DNA from: Symbiodinium natans
Taxonomy: Eukaryota > Sar > Dinophyceae > Suessiales > Symbiodiniaceae
Length of the DNA stretch: 64,000 nucleotides
Assembly: GCA_905221605.1 (NCBI GenBank)
Contig: CAJNDS010002805.1
Span: forward strand, 207,501-271,500
Direction of reading: 5' to 3'
Position numbers and translations under genes: made by a program. The notes under the pieces were generated by a model that saw only the letters and a program-made list of their open reading frames with translations, ran no database searches and was not told the DNA's origin. Each line of letters starts with the position of its first letter. The first letter of the stretch is position 1. Positions 44,613 to 54,928 of the stretch are shown piece by piece.

Positions 44613-47064
44613 TTCCCATAAACTCTATAAACCCTAAACCCTCGACCCCTAAAACCCCTAAACCCTAAACCCTATAAACCCTATAAACCCCATAAACCCG
44701 AAGCGAAACCCTGAACCCCTAAACCCTGAACCCTGCTTCGATCCTTGCAGCAGGAAGGAAAACCTCGACATGCGAAGAAATGAAACTCCAAAGCGGGTAG
44801 CACACGAAGCGGGCGAGAAACCCCGCATCGTACACTCAACACACGGATGTCATACCCACCCTGAGCGATTCGGGGCTGAATCACGTGTTTTGAGTCGTCA
44901 TCTCTGTGTTGTAAAGTCCCGAGATGAGTCTAAACCCTCAGAGTGACAGGAAAGGCACCGAGGGTTCAGCCCTGCGCAAGGGTCAGTGCTAAATAATCTG
45001 TGGCCTCACCACTTTAGGAAACCAGCACTCTGAATCCATAACCAACCTGGCGCCCAGAAGAACATGAACCCTCTGGGCTGAGGGTGCATGGTAGCCGTGG
45101 AGCTGAAAAACCTAGCTTCCCCCTGAACGGGTCAGGTTGCGGTCAGAGTCGTAGAAGGGGGTCTCAAAAGATACTTTGCCGCAAAAATTGAACATGCCGG
45201 GACCGTCACCTCACAGTGGTCCTGACACGGCCCCCGTGGATCGAGGGATGCAAGGGTTTAGGGTTTAGGGTTCAGGGTTTAGGTTCAGGGTTTAGGGCTT
45301 AGGGTTTAGGGTTTAGGGTTTAGGCTTTAGGGATCCAAGGGATCCAACGGAGCAGCTCCGGTCAGCGTGCCAGCATGGGCTATTCGGCCTTATAATCCCC
45401 GAATCAACCTCATAAAGGGCCTTCTTAAGGGGTTAGAGGGAACAATCGCCCATGTAGGTGAAGCAAGGCTGATATATCTACACACTGATCTATATCGATT
45501 ATGTATGAGACTTTGTACAGCGTGCATGCATATACACATATATCGAGAATGTCCATGTATGTCATGAGATAGATATATATATATAGGTGTGCACCCCCCC
45601 CCCCTCCCCCCAGGCGCCCGCAATGTATATATATATATATATATTGATATTTATATTTATATATTTATTTATTTATATGTCGATGGACATCTGGCAGGAT
45701 CTAGATTCCTTTGGATTCCCATTACCCGACGTCCTCGGCGGTACGCAGCACTCGCTGCTCAAGCCATGACCGCTCCTGCACAGAAATTGCGGAAAACCCA
45801 ACGGCTTAAGAGAAAGGAGTGATGCAATGCCAGCTCCTACTTCCAAGGGCGCAAAAGGACAAAACCGAAGAAATGCTCGGAAAGAAAAGACTCGGAGATG
45901 GGAGTCGTCAGGTTGTGAGGCACAAGAGACAGGGCCTGAGGATCTGCGCCATCGTCTCGCAGCATAAGGCCCTGAGGTACGAGCCCAGGACTTCGATGTG
46001 TAAGGAACCCACGGATGGCCCCTACCAACACATGAGCCCCTGCCCACATCCTTGCGGAGGAAATGAACCCTACAAGGGTTCATGGTTCATATACCTTAGT
46101 AGGATCTATAGTAGTATATGACCCCAATTGAACCCCAAACCCTTAACCCTAAACGGGCTTATGGTTCATAATTGGTTTATGACCCCCAATTTTAGGGTTC
46201 ATAATTGGTCCCCAAGGATCAGAACAACCTGAGGCGCCCGCCGCCAGCTTCCCGATCGGGATAGCCATCTCGACAACGCCGATGTAAACGAATGTTGTGC
46301 ACAGCCTGTAGGGCTTAGGGGGTAGGGTTTAGGGTTTAGGGATAGGGGCCTGAATAATTAGAATAGGGTTGTGGGGGGTTATTGTAGAATAATTAGAAGT
46401 GCTTGCAGCGCGATCACAAGCAGGCGTGAAGGCAGCTGGCAGCCACACAGATCTGCTTGGGCTGGAGAAGTTCGGCTTAGTGTCGTGTTCCTTCCCTAAA
46501 CCCTAAACCCTAAACCCTAAACCCTAAACCCTAAACCCTAAACCCTTCTTCTCAGCACCAAATCGGATGGTACGTGTCGCCTGCGACAGATGTATTGATT
46601 TGGATCACGTTAAACCCTAAACCCTAAACCCTAACCCTAAACCCTAAACCCTAAACTGCTTGCAGGGCCTCAACGTGACTGCAGCGCTGCCGTCGAGCCT
46701 GCGCAGAGGGAGCGGCATGCGAAGATATTTCGCAGAACGGAGACTTCCGAATCCCCTCGGGCTCATCAGCATAGACCTAATCACATCCTGAACCCCAACA
46801 TACTTACAAACCCTAAGAACATCCCAAAACCCTAAACCCTAAACCCTCAACCCTAAGCCCCCTTTCGTTTGATGACCGGGAGCCCGGACCCAGCTTCCGT
46901 CACCATCCGGCAGGTCAGCGCCAACTTCGCGTGCGCGGTGCGCGCGAGATTGCGGGCTGCCGGCGAGGGCGCCGTCCTTTGAAGGGAGGGAGGATTTAGG
47001 GTTTAGGGGTTTAATAGGCAGAGTGGACGGAAACAGCGACCCCGAATATTGTAGGTGGTGCCGG

Positions 47065-47297
47065 TCCGGGTATGCGCCGGGTGCCCGGGTATGCGCCGGG
47101 TATGCGCCGGGTATGCGCCGGGTGCCCGGGTATGCGCCGGGTATGCCCGGGTATGCGCTGGGTATGCGCCGGGTGCCCGGGTATGCGCCGGGTATGCGCC
47201 GGGATGCGCCGGGTGCCCGGGCATGCGCCGGGTGCCCGGGTATGCGCTGGGTATGCGCCGGGTGCCCGGGTATGCGCCAAGTATGCGCTGGGTGCCC
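47065..47297 (+). repeat. GC-rich minisatellite
   Basis: Units GGTATGCGCCG (11 bp) and GGTGCCCG (8 bp) in mixed order. It ends in a C run at 47296-47310. Confidence 0.9.
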
Positions 47298-47664
47298 CCC
47301 CCCCCCCACCCCCCTGTCTTCATTTTAACCCCCTGTAAGGGCCTACCCAGGCAATGCCTAAGCCTTTTAAGGATAAAAGGGGAAAAACCTGTATGTTTTA
47401 AACTTGGGTTCTTCCAAAACCCCTTGAGGCCAATAAAGGAAAAACCTGTGTGCTTCAAACTTGGGTTCCGCACAAGAAGCTATGGCCATCCTTTTCGTGG
47501 CAAAGGTCGCTGGGAGTCTGCAGATGGTCAAAACTCGTGCGTGAGGGTATCCAGGGTTCTTGCTAAGTCTACATTGCTGTAAACCTATGGTCGAGGAATT
47601 ATTTTAATTGTTTTTTGCCTTTCAACCTTTTTTTTTGGGGGGGGGGCCTCCCTATTGCAAGATA

Positions 47665-48180
47665 GAGGAAATCCAAAGAAAATAGAGGTTTTCCTGTTCA
47701 AATCCAAAGAAAATAGAGGTTTTCCTATTAAAATCCAAAGAGAAGAGGTTTTCCTATTAACATCCAGAGAAAATAGCGGTTTTCCCATCAAAATCCGAAG
47801 AGAATGGAGGTTTTCCTCTTGAAATCTAAAGAAATAGAGGTTTTCCGCATAGAGTACAAAGGAAATACAGGTTCTATTCTTAACATACAAAGGGAATGCG
47901 GGTATTCCTATTCAAATACCAAGGAAACTTAGGGTTTTGTCCGTGAAAGGTAGGATTTTACCATGTTAAAAGTGAAAGGAGATAGAGGTTATCCATAGAA
48001 GGCGGGGAAAGAGGGTTTGCCTATGCAATACACAAGAAACTAGAGGTTGTACTACCAACAGAAACAGAAAGAGTTTTCCAAACAAAAGGAAAAGAGGTTT
48101 AAAATCGAAGGACACATAGGGCTTCTAAACCAGAGAGACGCATAGAGGTTTGCTGTAGAGGTTTTCTTACGTAACAAATA
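47665..48180 (+). repeat. ~31-bp AT-rich repeat, ~8 clear copies then decayed
   Basis: The unit is AAATCCAAAGAAAATAG followed by AGGTTTTCCTATT. GAGGTTTTCC recurs at 47685, 47716, 47745, 47776 (GCGG), 47807, 47837 and 47868. It fades towards 48180. Confidence 0.85.
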
Positions 48181-48194
48181 TAGGGTTTACTTTG

Positions 48195-48640
48195 TTGGAC
48201 TTGCACGAACGAACGGCATGTATGTATATGCTTTGAAGACAGCTTGCGCGGCTTTTAACAAAGGAGGGGATTGGGAGGGAGCGCAGCCCCCCCCCCCATT
48301 TGCAAAACACGATTCTCGCATGATGGGTTTTCAAAATGTATGAATAAAGCGGGGAGGTTGGGTGGGGGGGGGGGGGCGAGGCCCCCAAATTTGCAAACAC
48401 GATTCTGGCATGATGGATTTGCAACATTTTAATGTATGCATATGGCATATGCTTTGAAGCAAGCTTGCTTGGCTCAAAAAAAACGGGGGGGTTGGGGGGG
48501 GGGAGCCCCCCCATTTGCAAACACGATGCTCGCATGATGGGTTGCCGAAAATGTATGCATATGCGTTGAAGCAAGCTTGCGCGGCTAAAAATAAAGCGGG
48601 GGTTGGGGAGCCCCCCCCCCCCCCCCTGCATTTGCAAACA
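48195..48640 (+). repeat. ~110-bp tandem repeat, 4 copies
   Basis: Each unit has ATATGCTTTGAAGCAAGCTT, a G/C-run block and CATTTGCAAACACGATTCT, then GCATGATGGGTT. The junction with the next array is exact: CATTTGCAAACA then CTCGTGCG. Confidence 0.85.
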
Positions 48641-48792
48641 CTCGTGCGTACTCGTGCGTAATCGTGCGTACTCGTGCGTACTCGTGCGTAGTCGGGGGTA
48701 CTCGGGCGTACTCGAGCGTACTCGGGCGTACTCGGGCGTACTCGTGCGTACTCGGGCGTACTCGTGCGTACTCGGGCGTAACTCGTGCGTAC
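48640..48792 (+). repeat. 10-bp tandem repeat, ~15 copies
   Basis: Units ACTCGTGCGT and ACTCGGGCGT alternate almost without indels, with one extra A at 48780. Confidence 0.95.
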
Positions 48793-48939
48793 TATGGGTA
48801 CCGTGCTACTCGACGCGGTCGCCCATCCCTGCGCAATGGGTTTAGGGGCTTAGAGGTTAGGGTTTAGGGTTTCGGGTTTAGGGTTTAGGGGTTTAGGGGC
48901 TTAGAGGTTTAGGGGATAAAGGTCTAGGTGGCTTGTGAG

Positions 48940-48943
<4 letters not shown>

Positions 48944-48978
<35 letters not shown>
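48944..48978 (+). repeat. Poly-G tract, 35 nt
   Basis: An uninterrupted G35 follows GTGAGTTTA, at the end of a degenerate TTTAGGG stretch. It may start from a GGG unit that slipped. The length is also hard to sequence, so the exact count is uncertain. Confidence 0.85.
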
Positions 48979-49012
48979 CTGGTGGTTTTAGGTGTTCTGT
49001 CTTACCCCCGGG

Positions 49013-49091
49013 TGCTTCGATGAAAGGCAGCCGAACAACAGTCGGAGCAACCGGACAGTGTACGAGCGCTTGAAGAGGAGCATCAAGATGG
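49013..49091 (+). CDS. Exon-like segment, plus strand
   Basis: The plus frame CFDERQPNNSRSNRTVYERL continues with KRSIKMG and meets GGTTTTAGGG, which could act as a GT donor. It is a rare plus-strand candidate; the minus reading is less protein-like. Confidence 0.3.
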
Positions 49092-49632
49092 GGTTTTAGG
49101 GTTTAGGGGTTTGCGATATTAGGGGCCTGCAAGGGAAATCCTACTATTTGGGGGTCTATTTTGGGGATCTTCCCTTTTCGTAACCCTCCCATATTTCTCT
49201 CTAGGGCTTTCATGTCTTGATGTCCTTGGGGACCAATTATGAGCCCTACAAGGGTTCATGGCTTAAACCCTAAACCCTAAACCCTACAAGAACCCTAAAC
49301 CCTAAAACCCTAAACTCTAAACCCTAAACCCTAAACTCTAGCTTCATATACCTTCCATCGGAATGGTAGTAGTTCAGGGTGCATGGCATCAATATGCCAG
49401 CGATGTGGGGGAGTGATCTCAGCTGCGGCCCCCGTTCTCCCTCCCCAGAACATACCAGGCTCCGCATACCGAGAGATCTTGGCCCAAGGAACCCAGAAGT
49501 CCCTAAATACCCTAAACCCAAAATAACCCTAAACCCTAAACCCTAAACCCAAAGTAACCCCAAGCCCTAAACCCTAAACCCTAAACCCTAAACCCTAAAT
49601 AACCCTAAACCCTAAACCACAGACCCTGAACC

Positions 49633-49714
49633 CTTCAGCTCTCTGTCTGCCAATCGGCTGGAGCTGTGGCCAGGCGATCCAAGCGTCGAAGTTAGCCTCG
49701 CCCAGGCTGTACCT
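49633..49714 (-). CDS. Exon-like segment between telomeric arrays
   Basis: On the minus strand a pyrimidine-rich acceptor (CCCCTTTCAG, then GTACAG) opens the frame YSLGEANFDAWIAWPQLQPI, then GRQRAE. A plus-strand frame (SANRLELWPGDPSVEVSLAQ) is also open, so the strand is not certain. Confidence 0.3.
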
Positions 49715-49720
49715 GAAAGG

Positions 49721-49743
49721 GGTTTAGGGTTGTACCCTAAACC
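49721..49743. repeat. Telomeric-unit hairpin
   Basis: GGTTTAGGGT, loop TGT, ACCCTAAACC: a perfect 10-bp stem where a G-strand unit meets a C-strand array. Confidence 0.9.
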
Positions 49744-49864
49744 TTAAACCCCAAACCCTAAACCCTAAACCCGGTATGATGGGCCACCATGGATCCCAAG
49801 GGATGATCACCTGTGATGAAGCTCGGATTGCCAAAAACGGGCCGTCAGGTTTGCCACAGGATGT

Positions 49865-50010
49865 AGGGTTTGGGTTTAGGGTTTAGGGTTTAGGGTTTAG
49901 GGTTTAGAGTTTAGGGTTTAGGGTTTAGGGTTTAGGGTTTAGGGTTTAGGGTTTAGGGTTTAGGGTTTAGGGTTTAGGGTTTAGGGTTTAGGGTTTAGGG
50001 TTTAGGGTTT
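49865..50010 (+). repeat. Interstitial telomeric array, ~20 units
   Basis: Nearly pure TTTAGGG. Confidence 0.97.
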
Positions 50011-50011
50011 G

Positions 50012-50167
50012 CTGTGATAGGGCATAGATGCTGTGAAGGTTAGGTTTTTGAACAAGCTCGAAAGCGTCGTGAGGTGCAAAGAGCAGTTTTGGCCCGATTG
50101 TGGAAGGCCATCTAACACTTCTCCCACCCCACGCCGTCCAAGGCGGCAAAGCCACCCAAACCTATTC
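50012..50167 (-). CDS. Exon-like segment between telomeric arrays
   Basis: The minus frame reads RFGWLCRLGRRGVGEVLDGL, then PQSGQNCSLHLTTLSSLFKN and LTFTASMPYHSK. It is flanked on both sides by TTTAGGG arrays. Coding-like; no family recognised. Confidence 0.35.
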
Positions 50168-50399
50168 TTTTTAGGGTTTAGGCCTAAATTCAAGCCATGC
50201 TTACTTTACACTTCACAAAAAACTATGCCGGCGTAGACCCAAACAGTGAGGAGGGCCAGAAAAGGCCAAAGAAGGCCAGAAGAGCACCGACACTCCCGGG
50301 GACAAAAAGTACAAAAGTTCGTGGGGGGCCGAGTTCCCTTGGGGGCCAAAAAGACGCCAACCACTGGGGGATTCGGCTTTGCACGCGTGTGGAACCACT

Positions 50400-51070
50400 G
50401 GGGCCTGAAGAGGCCGCAAGAGGCCGGAACGGAATTCGTGCGAAGCGTTGCGGTCGGCAACCTAAAAGGCCCCCCAGAAGAGGCCTGAAGAGGCCACGAG
50501 AGGCCGGAATTCGCGCGAAACCACAGCGAGAGCATCGAAGTGCAACGGAATTCGCGCGAAACCACAGCGGGAGCATGGAAACGCAACGGAATTCGCACGA
50601 AGCCACAGCGGGAGCGCGTCGAAACCAAGGCCCCGTCCCACCGCGCGCGTCGTTGCGCTCGGCAACCTAAGTGGCCCCCCCAGAAGAGGCCTGAAGAGGC
50701 CACGAGAGGCCGGAATTCGCGCGGCGGGAGCATCGAAATGCAACGGAATTCGCGCGAAACCACAGCGAGAGCATCGGTTCGCAACGGAATTCGCGCGAAA
50801 CCACAGCGGGAACATCGAAATCATGCAAGGCCCCGTCCCACCGCGCGCGCCGTTGCGGTCGGCAACCTAAGCGGTCCCCCCAAGAAGAGGCATGAAGAGG
50901 CCACAAGAGGCCGGAATTTGCGCGAAACCACAGCGGCAGCATCGAAATGCAACGGAATTCGCGCGAAACCACAGCGGGAGCATCGAAACGCAACGGAATT
51001 CGCGCGAAACCACAGCGGGGGCGTCGAAACCAAAGCCCCGTCCCACCGCCGCGCGCGCCGTTGCGGTCAG
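50400..51070 (+). repeat. 41-bp repeat in ~200-bp higher-order units
   Basis: The short unit is GGAATTCGCGCGAAACCACA, then GCGGGAGCATCGAAATGCAA; each carries an EcoRI site. Two to three short units alternate with a spacer containing CCCCGTCCCACCGCGCGCG and AGAAGAGGCCTGAAGAGGCC, repeated three times. The open frames on both strands are by-products. Confidence 0.9.
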
Positions 51071-51466
51071 CAACCAATTCCTTTACCCTGAACGTAAGAA
51101 CCCCATTGTGCAATCACTGTTTGGGGAACAAGCCCACAGCGGGAGAAGGACCAAGGGCCCAGGCCAGGCAGCCCAGATCCGCCCAGATTAGGGCCTTACA
51201 GCCACGAAAGGCTCAAAAAAACGGTAGGGCGGGGTATGGCCCAGGGGGCTCTGATCCCTGGACACGCTGCGGTGGGGGCTTGGGCCCGACATGGCCAGGC
51301 CAAATTCAGGGTTTAGGGTTTTTTCCCTCATTCAGGGGACCAGGTCCCCGGAGAACCTGCTCCGGGACCGGGCCCATCGTGGGCGCTACCTACCTCCGGG
51401 CTGCAGGAGGCGGGCGAGCGACCTGGGTCGACTTTCGCCATAGAGGTCGAAGGACCCCTTCTGTAT

Positions 51467-51627
51467 AGGGTTTAGGGTTTAGGGTTTAGGGTTTAGGGCT
51501 TAGGGCTTAGGGCTTAGGGCTTAGGGTTTAGGGTTTAGGGTTTAGGGTTTAGGGTTTAGGGTTTAGGGTTTAGGGTTTAGGGTTTAGGCTTTAGGGTTTA
51601 GGGTTTAGGGTTTAGGGTTTAGGGTTT
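51467..51627 (+). repeat. Interstitial telomeric array at LINE 3' junction
   Basis: About 23 TTTAGGG-type units (some TTAGGGC variants) ending in T7, which is the complement of the A-run after the LINE stop codon. Confidence 0.97.
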
Positions 51628-51632
51628 TTTTG

Positions 51633-54600
51633 TCAGGGCCGTGCGCGCGATGCAGCTGCGCGCTTTGGCGCCCTCCTGGAACTGTCTGACTCCCGAATGA
51701 CCCTAGCTATTTCGACATACTTGAAGTGTGGGCCTAGGGTGCGGGTACGGGCGGTGTGGTCAGGATCCCAACACTGCGGGTAAAATCTTTTAGTGAGGAC
51801 TTCTAACCAGTATGGTATCTGCATTCCGCGACGTCTTCCTTGCGCTAGAATACGGTCCTTAAAGGCAGCTGCAAAAACCACACTATGTGTTGGTTCCGCT
51901 CTGGGGGCCATAAATACTTGTTTAAGGGTTTTATGCTGGGCGTTGAGGATGTGTGTAGATGGTAGGGTTGGATATCCTGCTTTTCTCATAACTTCCGTGT
52001 TTGGGATGCGGGAGTAGTAGGATGCTTTGACGCGAACCACTCTTCTTAGGAACCGAATGAAGAAAGCATCCACCCTGTCTAGTTGTTTTTGTGTAAGAGT
52101 GAGGGTATCCAACGCGTAAATAAGTGTGGGCGTGAAGGTAGACTGGAAAATACGTAAACGTACCGCCTGGGAAAGGCTACTGTTCCATACTAGGCGGAGC
52201 TTCTTAAATGCTTCCTCGGCTATAGCTGCTCTATGTAAGAATGCGGCGTCAAAGGGTTTTTTCCATGTGATCCTGGTGCCTAAATACTTGATTTGCGGTG
52301 TGGCCGGGACGGCCGCGCCATCCGTAAAGTATAGCGGAGAGGAGGGGCGATCGGGATTGATTAGGAGCTCAGTCTTGGTTTTATTTAGGTGCATACCGTA
52401 TTCATGTGCTACTGACTCTAATGATGTGAGAATGGCCTGCATCTGCGGTGTGGTCAAAGCTAACAACAATGTGTCATCCGCGTACTCTAAATCGAACGTT
52501 GGATAGCCTTCTGACCATGTGTTGGTGGGCGTGCCTTGGAGTAGTAAGTCGTTATCAACATCCGCAAGCATGACTGTGAGTACTATAATAAACAGATATG
52601 GGCTTAGGGGACATCCTTGCCTAATACCTGAGTGTACAGAGCCTGCTGCGGCGGTGTGGTCGGGTCCTCTGGTGTAAAAGGTTGGAGACTGATATATAGC
52701 CTGTATTGTCTTGAGCATAAGTTCTGAAACACCGAAACGGCGCAACGCTTCGAGCATGGCGGTGTGGTCGAGTGAGTCAAAGGCCTGTTTCCAGTCTAGG
52801 AATAATAGTTGTAATGGTTTGTTTGTCATTTCCGCCCACTCCATGGCGCGGCGTAAAACAAATATGGGCTGTTGTGTGCCTCTACCTTCTCGAAAACCGT
52901 ACTGTCGACTGCGAAGGAAATGCTCACTTGATTTTGCGAGGCGGTGTTGTAGCATAGCAGCGTATATTTTGTAAATGGTGTTAAGTAAAGAAATGGGTCG
53001 ATAGTTGGTGACGTCTGTGTCTAGGCCTTTACCCTTATATATTGACACTACTATTGCTTCGGCCCATGGTCCCGGGATGTCGCCTTCTGCCCAACATTTG
53101 TTGTAGATATTCAAGAGCGCTGCTTCTCCTTCCCTGTCTAGTAGCATAAACAGCTCGTTCCTCACCTGGTCCGGTCCCGGAGCCTTTCCGCCTTTACTTT
53201 TTTGAATGGCCCGTTGAAGGTCGTCCAAAGTGAACCGTCCTTCGTCAGGGAGTTGTGGACGTAATCCCGGTCTAGCTTTACGTCTAGCGGCGGTGTGGTC
53301 AGGGATGTTGGGCGGAGCCCATTGCGAACCCTCGAGGTGATCCCTGAAAGCGGCGTGCGATTTTGACCATGGGACTGGCTTCCCGTTTACAATTAGATGC
53401 GATTTTTTCCCCACGAAACCTTTTTTCTGTCGGCGAACTGCATTCCAAAGCGGTGAGTGACTGGCATCCGGGTCTGCTAAAAGTTGGTCATGAACCCAGT
53501 CGATTCTATCCTTGCGCGCTGCCCTCTTGGCTTTGTTTCTTTGCGTTTTCCAATCTTCGCGACCTTCCGCTTGCGCTGCCCGTGCCTGGGCCAGGAGCTG
53601 TAGGGTGTGATCTTTGATCCATGGTGTGTGCGCGCGTCGTTCTTTGTAAGGAAAGTGATCCGCCGCAGCCTGCTTCATGGCGTGCACCATGGTGTCCGCT
53701 GACATGTTGGGGGTGTGGTCCTGGGGCGGAGTGTCCGGGGGAACCATGTTACTTCCGCCGTTGCGCCCCTGTGTACGCCCAGCGTTGGCGAGCGCATCCG
53801 CCTTTTCGTTACCTTCGGTGCCTGCGTGCGCCTTGACCCAATGAAACGAGACTGTCATTCCTGTTTGTGTTGAGAGTGTGTGTGCACGGCCAACTAGTGT
53901 TTTATGTGATTTTGCACGCCATCTGCCCGTGATGACGTTGATGGCCCACTGGCTGTCCGAGTATATATCTACTCTACCGCACCCTTGCTCCAAGGCGTAT
54001 AATAGTGCCTCTATAATAGCTGTCAGCTCCCCAGTGTTGTTAGAACCTACCTGGGCCCCATAGTAAAATCTGGCGGTGTGGTCAGTTTCCACCCTGCCCC
54101 GCGCGGTGATCCACTCCCCGTGTTGCTTGGTACACCATCCCCAGCCCGCTGGTGTTGTTTTTGTGCATCGTCCACCTGTTCCCGAGCCGTCCGTATAGAA
54201 GCTCATTCTGGCGGTGTGGTCAGAGTCAGAAGACCCATCCTTACGGCTACTTTGCGGGGAGCCCCGAATTTGTGCGTTATAGGCCAGTCTTTGATCAATG
54301 CTTACTCTAGAGAAGTCAAATTCTGGGGGCTTTGGTGGTGGGGGGTCTCTACGTGCCAACTTAACCTGCACTTCCGTTACCAGGAGATAATGGTCCGACG
54401 GGTACCCTGTATGCAATTTAGATCTACATGAGTTAACGGATGAAAGCCATTGTCTCCTAGTGAAGGTGTGGTCTAGCCGCTGAAAGCGAACGGGGTCGGG
54501 TGAGGGATCTACTCGGGGCGGAGGAAGAGGTTGCGCCAGCGGTAAGAAGCTGCGTATTCTGGCCGCTACTTCCAAGGATTGTGATGGCATCACTCTATGT

Positions 54601-54920
54601 AGCTCTGAATACACCTGCTGCATGATCAAAGGGTCCAAGACGTACTGCGACCAATCCTTTGGGGGGGCTGTTTTATCCCGGAAAGTGATGTGGTGAACTG
54701 GGTTGGGTGTTTTGTATGAGGCGACCTCCAGCATATCTAGAAGAAGCATTGTTCGAACGCACAACGAGCGGTTGGATTGGGCGGTGTGGTCGATAGCTTG
54801 CGAACCCTTTCCGTATGTGAATGGCCCTGTAACGCCCTCATCATGTTTGTGTTGTGCTTGAAACCGAACATTAAAATCACCCGTAAGATACACTGGTTCT
54901 GGTTGGGGTATTTTCGCCAC
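51633..54920 (-). CDS. LINE ORF2, main part: endonuclease C-term, RNase H, reverse transcriptase
   Basis: 1095 codons opened by a GTG that is probably not a true start. Residues 12-20 (LTGDFN) and 172-180 (GYPSDHYLL) are the C-terminal AP-endonuclease motifs. Residues 238-381 are a type I RNase H: FYTDGSG (D244), NNTGEL (E298), YSDSQ (D322), WVKAH (H365), KADALA (D375), so all catalytic residues are present. Reverse transcriptase spans roughly 555-890: NYRPISLL (639-646), LDWKQAFDSLDH (708-719), QGCPLSPYLF (768-777), YADD (813-816), KYLG (878-881). A C-terminal domain follows to the TGA. In better known RNase H-bearing LINE clades (I, R1, LOA, Tad1) RNase H follows the RT; here it precedes it. 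The frame contains DHTA at 8 places. Confidence 0.92.
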   Translation of the reverse strand: MAKIPQPEPVYLTGDFNVRFQAQHKHDEGVTGPFTYGKGSQAIDHTAQSNRSLCVRTMLLLDMLEVASYKTPNPVHHITFRDKTAPPKDWSQYVLDPLIMQQVYSELHRVMPSQSLEVAARIRSFLPLAQPLPPPRVDPSPDPVRFQRLDHTFTRRQWLSSVNSCRSKLHTGYPSDHYLLVTEVQVKLARRDPPPPKPPEFDFSRVSIDQRLAYNAQIRGSPQSSRKDGSSDSDHTARMSFYTDGSGTGGRCTKTTPAGWGWCTKQHGEWITARGRVETDHTARFYYGAQVGSNNTGELTAIIEALLYALEQGCGRVDIYSDSQWAINVITGRWRAKSHKTLVGRAHTLSTQTGMTVSFHWVKAHAGTEGNEKADALANAGRTQGRNGGSNMVPPDTPPQDHTPNMSADTMVHAMKQAAADHFPYKERRAHTPWIKDHTLQLLAQARAAQAEGREDWKTQRNKAKRAARKDRIDWVHDQLLADPDASHSPLWNAVRRQKKGFVGKKSHLIVNGKPVPWSKSHAAFRDHLEGSQWAPPNIPDHTAARRKARPGLRPQLPDEGRFTLDDLQRAIQKSKGGKAPGPDQVRNELFMLLDREGEAALLNIYNKCWAEGDIPGPWAEAIVVSIYKGKGLDTDVTNYRPISLLNTIYKIYAAMLQHRLAKSSEHFLRSRQYGFREGRGTQQPIFVLRRAMEWAEMTNKPLQLLFLDWKQAFDSLDHTAMLEALRRFGVSELMLKTIQAIYQSPTFYTRGPDHTAAAGSVHSGIRQGCPLSPYLFIIVLTVMLADVDNDLLLQGTPTNTWSEGYPTFDLEYADDTLLLALTTPQMQAILTSLESVAHEYGMHLNKTKTELLINPDRPSSPLYFTDGAAVPATPQIKYLGTRITWKKPFDAAFLHRAAIAEEAFKKLRLVWNSSLSQAVRLRIFQSTFTPTLIYALDTLTLTQKQLDRVDAFFIRFLRRVVRVKASYYSRIPNTEVMRKAGYPTLPSTHILNAQHKTLKQVFMAPRAEPTHSVVFAAAFKDRILAQGRRRGMQIPYWLEVLTKRFYPQCWDPDHTARTRTLGPHFKYVEIARVIRESDSSRRAPKRAAASRARP

Positions 54921-54928
54921 ATATTCCT

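Noticed and set aside
50197-51468. Several 100-190 codon open frames on both strands
   Set aside because: By-products of the 41-bp GC-rich repeat; Arg/Ala-rich in all frames.
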